64,000 nucleotides of DNA, taken from Margaritifera margaritifera. Its lineage: Eukaryota > Mollusca > Bivalvia > Unionida > Margaritiferidae. Shown one piece after another: positions 63,480 to 64,000 of the stretch. The stretch lies in the NCBI GenBank assembly GCA_029931535.1, contig JAQPZY010001521.1, forward strand, positions 3,243,501-3,307,500, given 5' to 3'. Both the position numbers and the translations under genes were made by a program. The first letter of the stretch is position 1, and every line of letters begins with the position of its first letter. The notes under the pieces were generated by a model that made no database searches, was not told the DNA's origin, and saw only the letters and a list, made by a program, of their open reading frames with translations.

Positions 63480-64000
63480 GTACGAAAAACATCATGTTAC
63501 TGCAATTACAGCATGACGAATGAATCCAGAACCATTCAGTCATAGTATATTCTGTAACAATGATCAAAATACTTAATCCTTGTTGCATGTTGAGTTCACC
63601 ACACTAAGTATACTAATATAAAGGTTGTAATGCAGTATAATATGAATATAATCTATTTATCTAGATAATGAGGTAATAATACAACATACTGAGTTGATCT
63701 AAAGAGGACAAAGATGTACTAACCCTAATAAACAAGACTGCAAAATATCGGTGAGCATCCTTCACCTATTCATGAGGTAACATGGGAACCACTTAGTGTT
63801 AAAAATAAACAGATAAGCCATTGGCAGCTGACTTCATTAGAAAGCAGACTGAATTAAAGAGATTGCCACCACTACAGTCAGACAGAAAAACAAGCAGATT
63901 TATAGAACATTAAACAATATTCACAACTATAAATGTGCTGGTGAAACAAGGCAGTCCATCTGGGTGATAGAACCAGTCTATTTGCAGTCTAAGACTGCTT
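63480..64000. other. NWD-like gene intron, nothing recognised
   Basis: AT-rich. No further exon of the NWD-like gene was found before the window ends. Confidence 0.4.

Overview
The window is eukaryotic nuclear DNA, almost certainly from a marine lophotrochozoan and most likely a mollusc. The genes are split by GT-AG introns, base composition is AT-rich, and long introns are packed with tRNA-derived SINEs, hAT elements, DIRS, LINE and Polinton relics, and tandem arrays of a kind common in bivalves and gastropods. The phylum is an inference from repeat style, not a measured match.

Positions 3865-42263 (+) carry the 3' half of the cohesin ATPase gene SMC3. Sixteen exons join in frame with no stops. 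They run from the middle of the hinge domain, through the whole descending coiled coil, to the C-terminal ATPase head (ABC signature, Walker B, D-loop) and the conserved last residues before a TAG stop. The upstream exons lie left of the window. A polyadenylation signal sits at 42983. The joined segment is 648 residues, close to the same segment of vertebrate SMC3.

The SMC3 introns (222 bp to 7.8 kb) hold the accessory content. This includes several elements built from a palindromic head plus ~146-bp tandem units, a 40-bp minisatellite of about 28 copies (22.28-23.41 kb), LINE fragments (RNase H at 5.8-6.2 kb, reverse transcriptase at 9.2-9.9 kb), a DIRS tyrosine recombinase relic (20.9-21.6 kb), an internally deleted hAT transposon (13.6-15.0 kb), a fold-back MITE (25.1 kb), a hAT MITE with a perfect target duplication (25.9 kb), a complete SINE (30.9 kb), a 48-bp minisatellite that runs into the splice acceptor of one exon (30.1-30.36 kb), and a DDE transposase pseudogene broken by a second SINE (37.5-38.4 kb).

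Positions 43-55 kb are intergenic. They hold a hAT fragment with terminal repeats (43.78-45.07 kb), a pogo/Tigger helix-turn-helix relic (45.4 kb), a decayed Polinton/Maverick integrase (46.5 kb), a SINE and a hAT MITE side by side (49.26-49.68 kb), and simple or short tandem repeats.

Positions 55108-57958 (+) contain the first two coding exons of a second gene. It encodes the N-terminal DUF4062-type segment found in NACHT/WD-repeat (NWD-like) and related STAND proteins; the rest lies beyond the window. Its next intron holds a 58-bp satellite with a dimeric higher-order pattern (58.2-59.1 kb), a 44-48-bp array (59.7-60.45 kb) and a 2.6-kb inverted repeat made of two hAT-derived arms (60.9-63.46 kb).

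The two host genes share no pathway that the sequence shows. The most noteworthy material is the transposon-derived structure inside introns. I found no clearly new multi-gene system.
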